A DNA stretch of 5,064 bases from Burkholderiaceae bacterium (GTDB lineage: Bacteria; Pseudomonadota; Gammaproteobacteria; Burkholderiales; Burkholderiaceae_C): assembly GCA_029864165.1 (NCBI GenBank), contig JAOTTZ010000169.1:1-5064 (forward strand). Reading direction: 5' to 3'. Shown piece after piece: positions 5,046 through 5,064 of this stretch. A program made the position numbers and the translations under genes. Numbering within the stretch: the stretch's first letter is position 1; the number at the start of each line of letters is the position of its first letter. Below the pieces are notes generated by a model, which was given only the letters and a program-made list of their open reading frames with translations, did no database searches and had not been told where the DNA came from.

Positions 5046-5064
5046 TTAACGCTGCACCCTCACC
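5046..5064 (-). CDS. Possible 3' end of an upstream gene (SPOR-domain protein by context)
   Basis: One minus-strand frame entering from the right edge reads Val-Arg-Val-Gln-Arg and stops at TAA (5048-5046), 63 bases before dsbA. In Burkholderiales the gene before dsbA is commonly a SPOR-domain cell-division protein, and a basic end after a beta strand would suit the end of a SPOR domain. Five residues are far too few to prove this. Another frame has a TGA at 5062-5060 that could equally be the end of the upstream gene. The interval 4994-5045 shows an AT-richer patch (5034-5049) but no convincing promoter or terminator. Confidence 0.22.

Noticed and set aside
1..5064. CRISPR arrays, tRNA or rRNA genes, insertion sequences, prophage or toxin-antitoxin genes
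   Set aside because: I saw no regularly spaced repeats, tRNA-like cloverleaf, transposase motifs or long terminal inverted repeats. The window looks like ordinary chromosomal core with one transport cassette.

Overview
The window is GC-rich (judged by eye) and almost fully coding. Every supported gene lies on the minus strand, so transcription runs from high to low coordinates. The yqgE-ruvX-pyrR order at the low end and a DsbA-type thioredoxin-fold protein at the high end suggest a betaproteobacterium, probably of the Burkholderiales type. This is inferred from gene order and protein style; no genus can be named from this sequence.

Layout in the direction of transcription. At 5064-4983 there is the probable end of an upstream gene and the dsbA leader. 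At 4982-4335 lies dsbA, a periplasmic disulfide oxidoreductase with a CPHC active site and an N-terminus that looks twin-arginine (Tat)-like. A 130-base gap follows; it holds a possible 50-codon reading frame (4338-4186) that starts GTG in a 4-base overlap with the dsbA stop. Next come three tightly packed genes: an MscS-type membrane protein with a minimal beta domain (4204-3389), a soluble protein with MgtE N and CBS domains but no channel (3377-2520), and a complete MgtE-type Mg2+ transporter (2530-1205). A 125-base spacer (1204-1080) carries an 8-base tandem repeat, a weak inverted repeat and a weak promoter candidate. The last block is yqgE (1079-498), ruvX (501-67) and the first 23 codons of pyrR (70 to beyond 1), each pair joined by an ATGA stop/start overlap.

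The most interesting unit is the MscS-like / N-CBS / mgtE trio. The middle protein resembles the cytosolic Mg2+-sensing half of MgtE but lacks the plug helix and pore, and it is probably translationally coupled to the full transporter. A reasonable hypothesis is that it is a regulatory partner of MgtE, with the MscS-like protein as a membrane partner in ion or osmotic homeostasis. The other genes are conserved housekeeping genes: disulfide formation (DsbA), RNase H-fold RuvX (linked to 16S rRNA 5'-end processing), the DUF179 protein YqgE of unclear function, and pyrimidine metabolism (PyrR).
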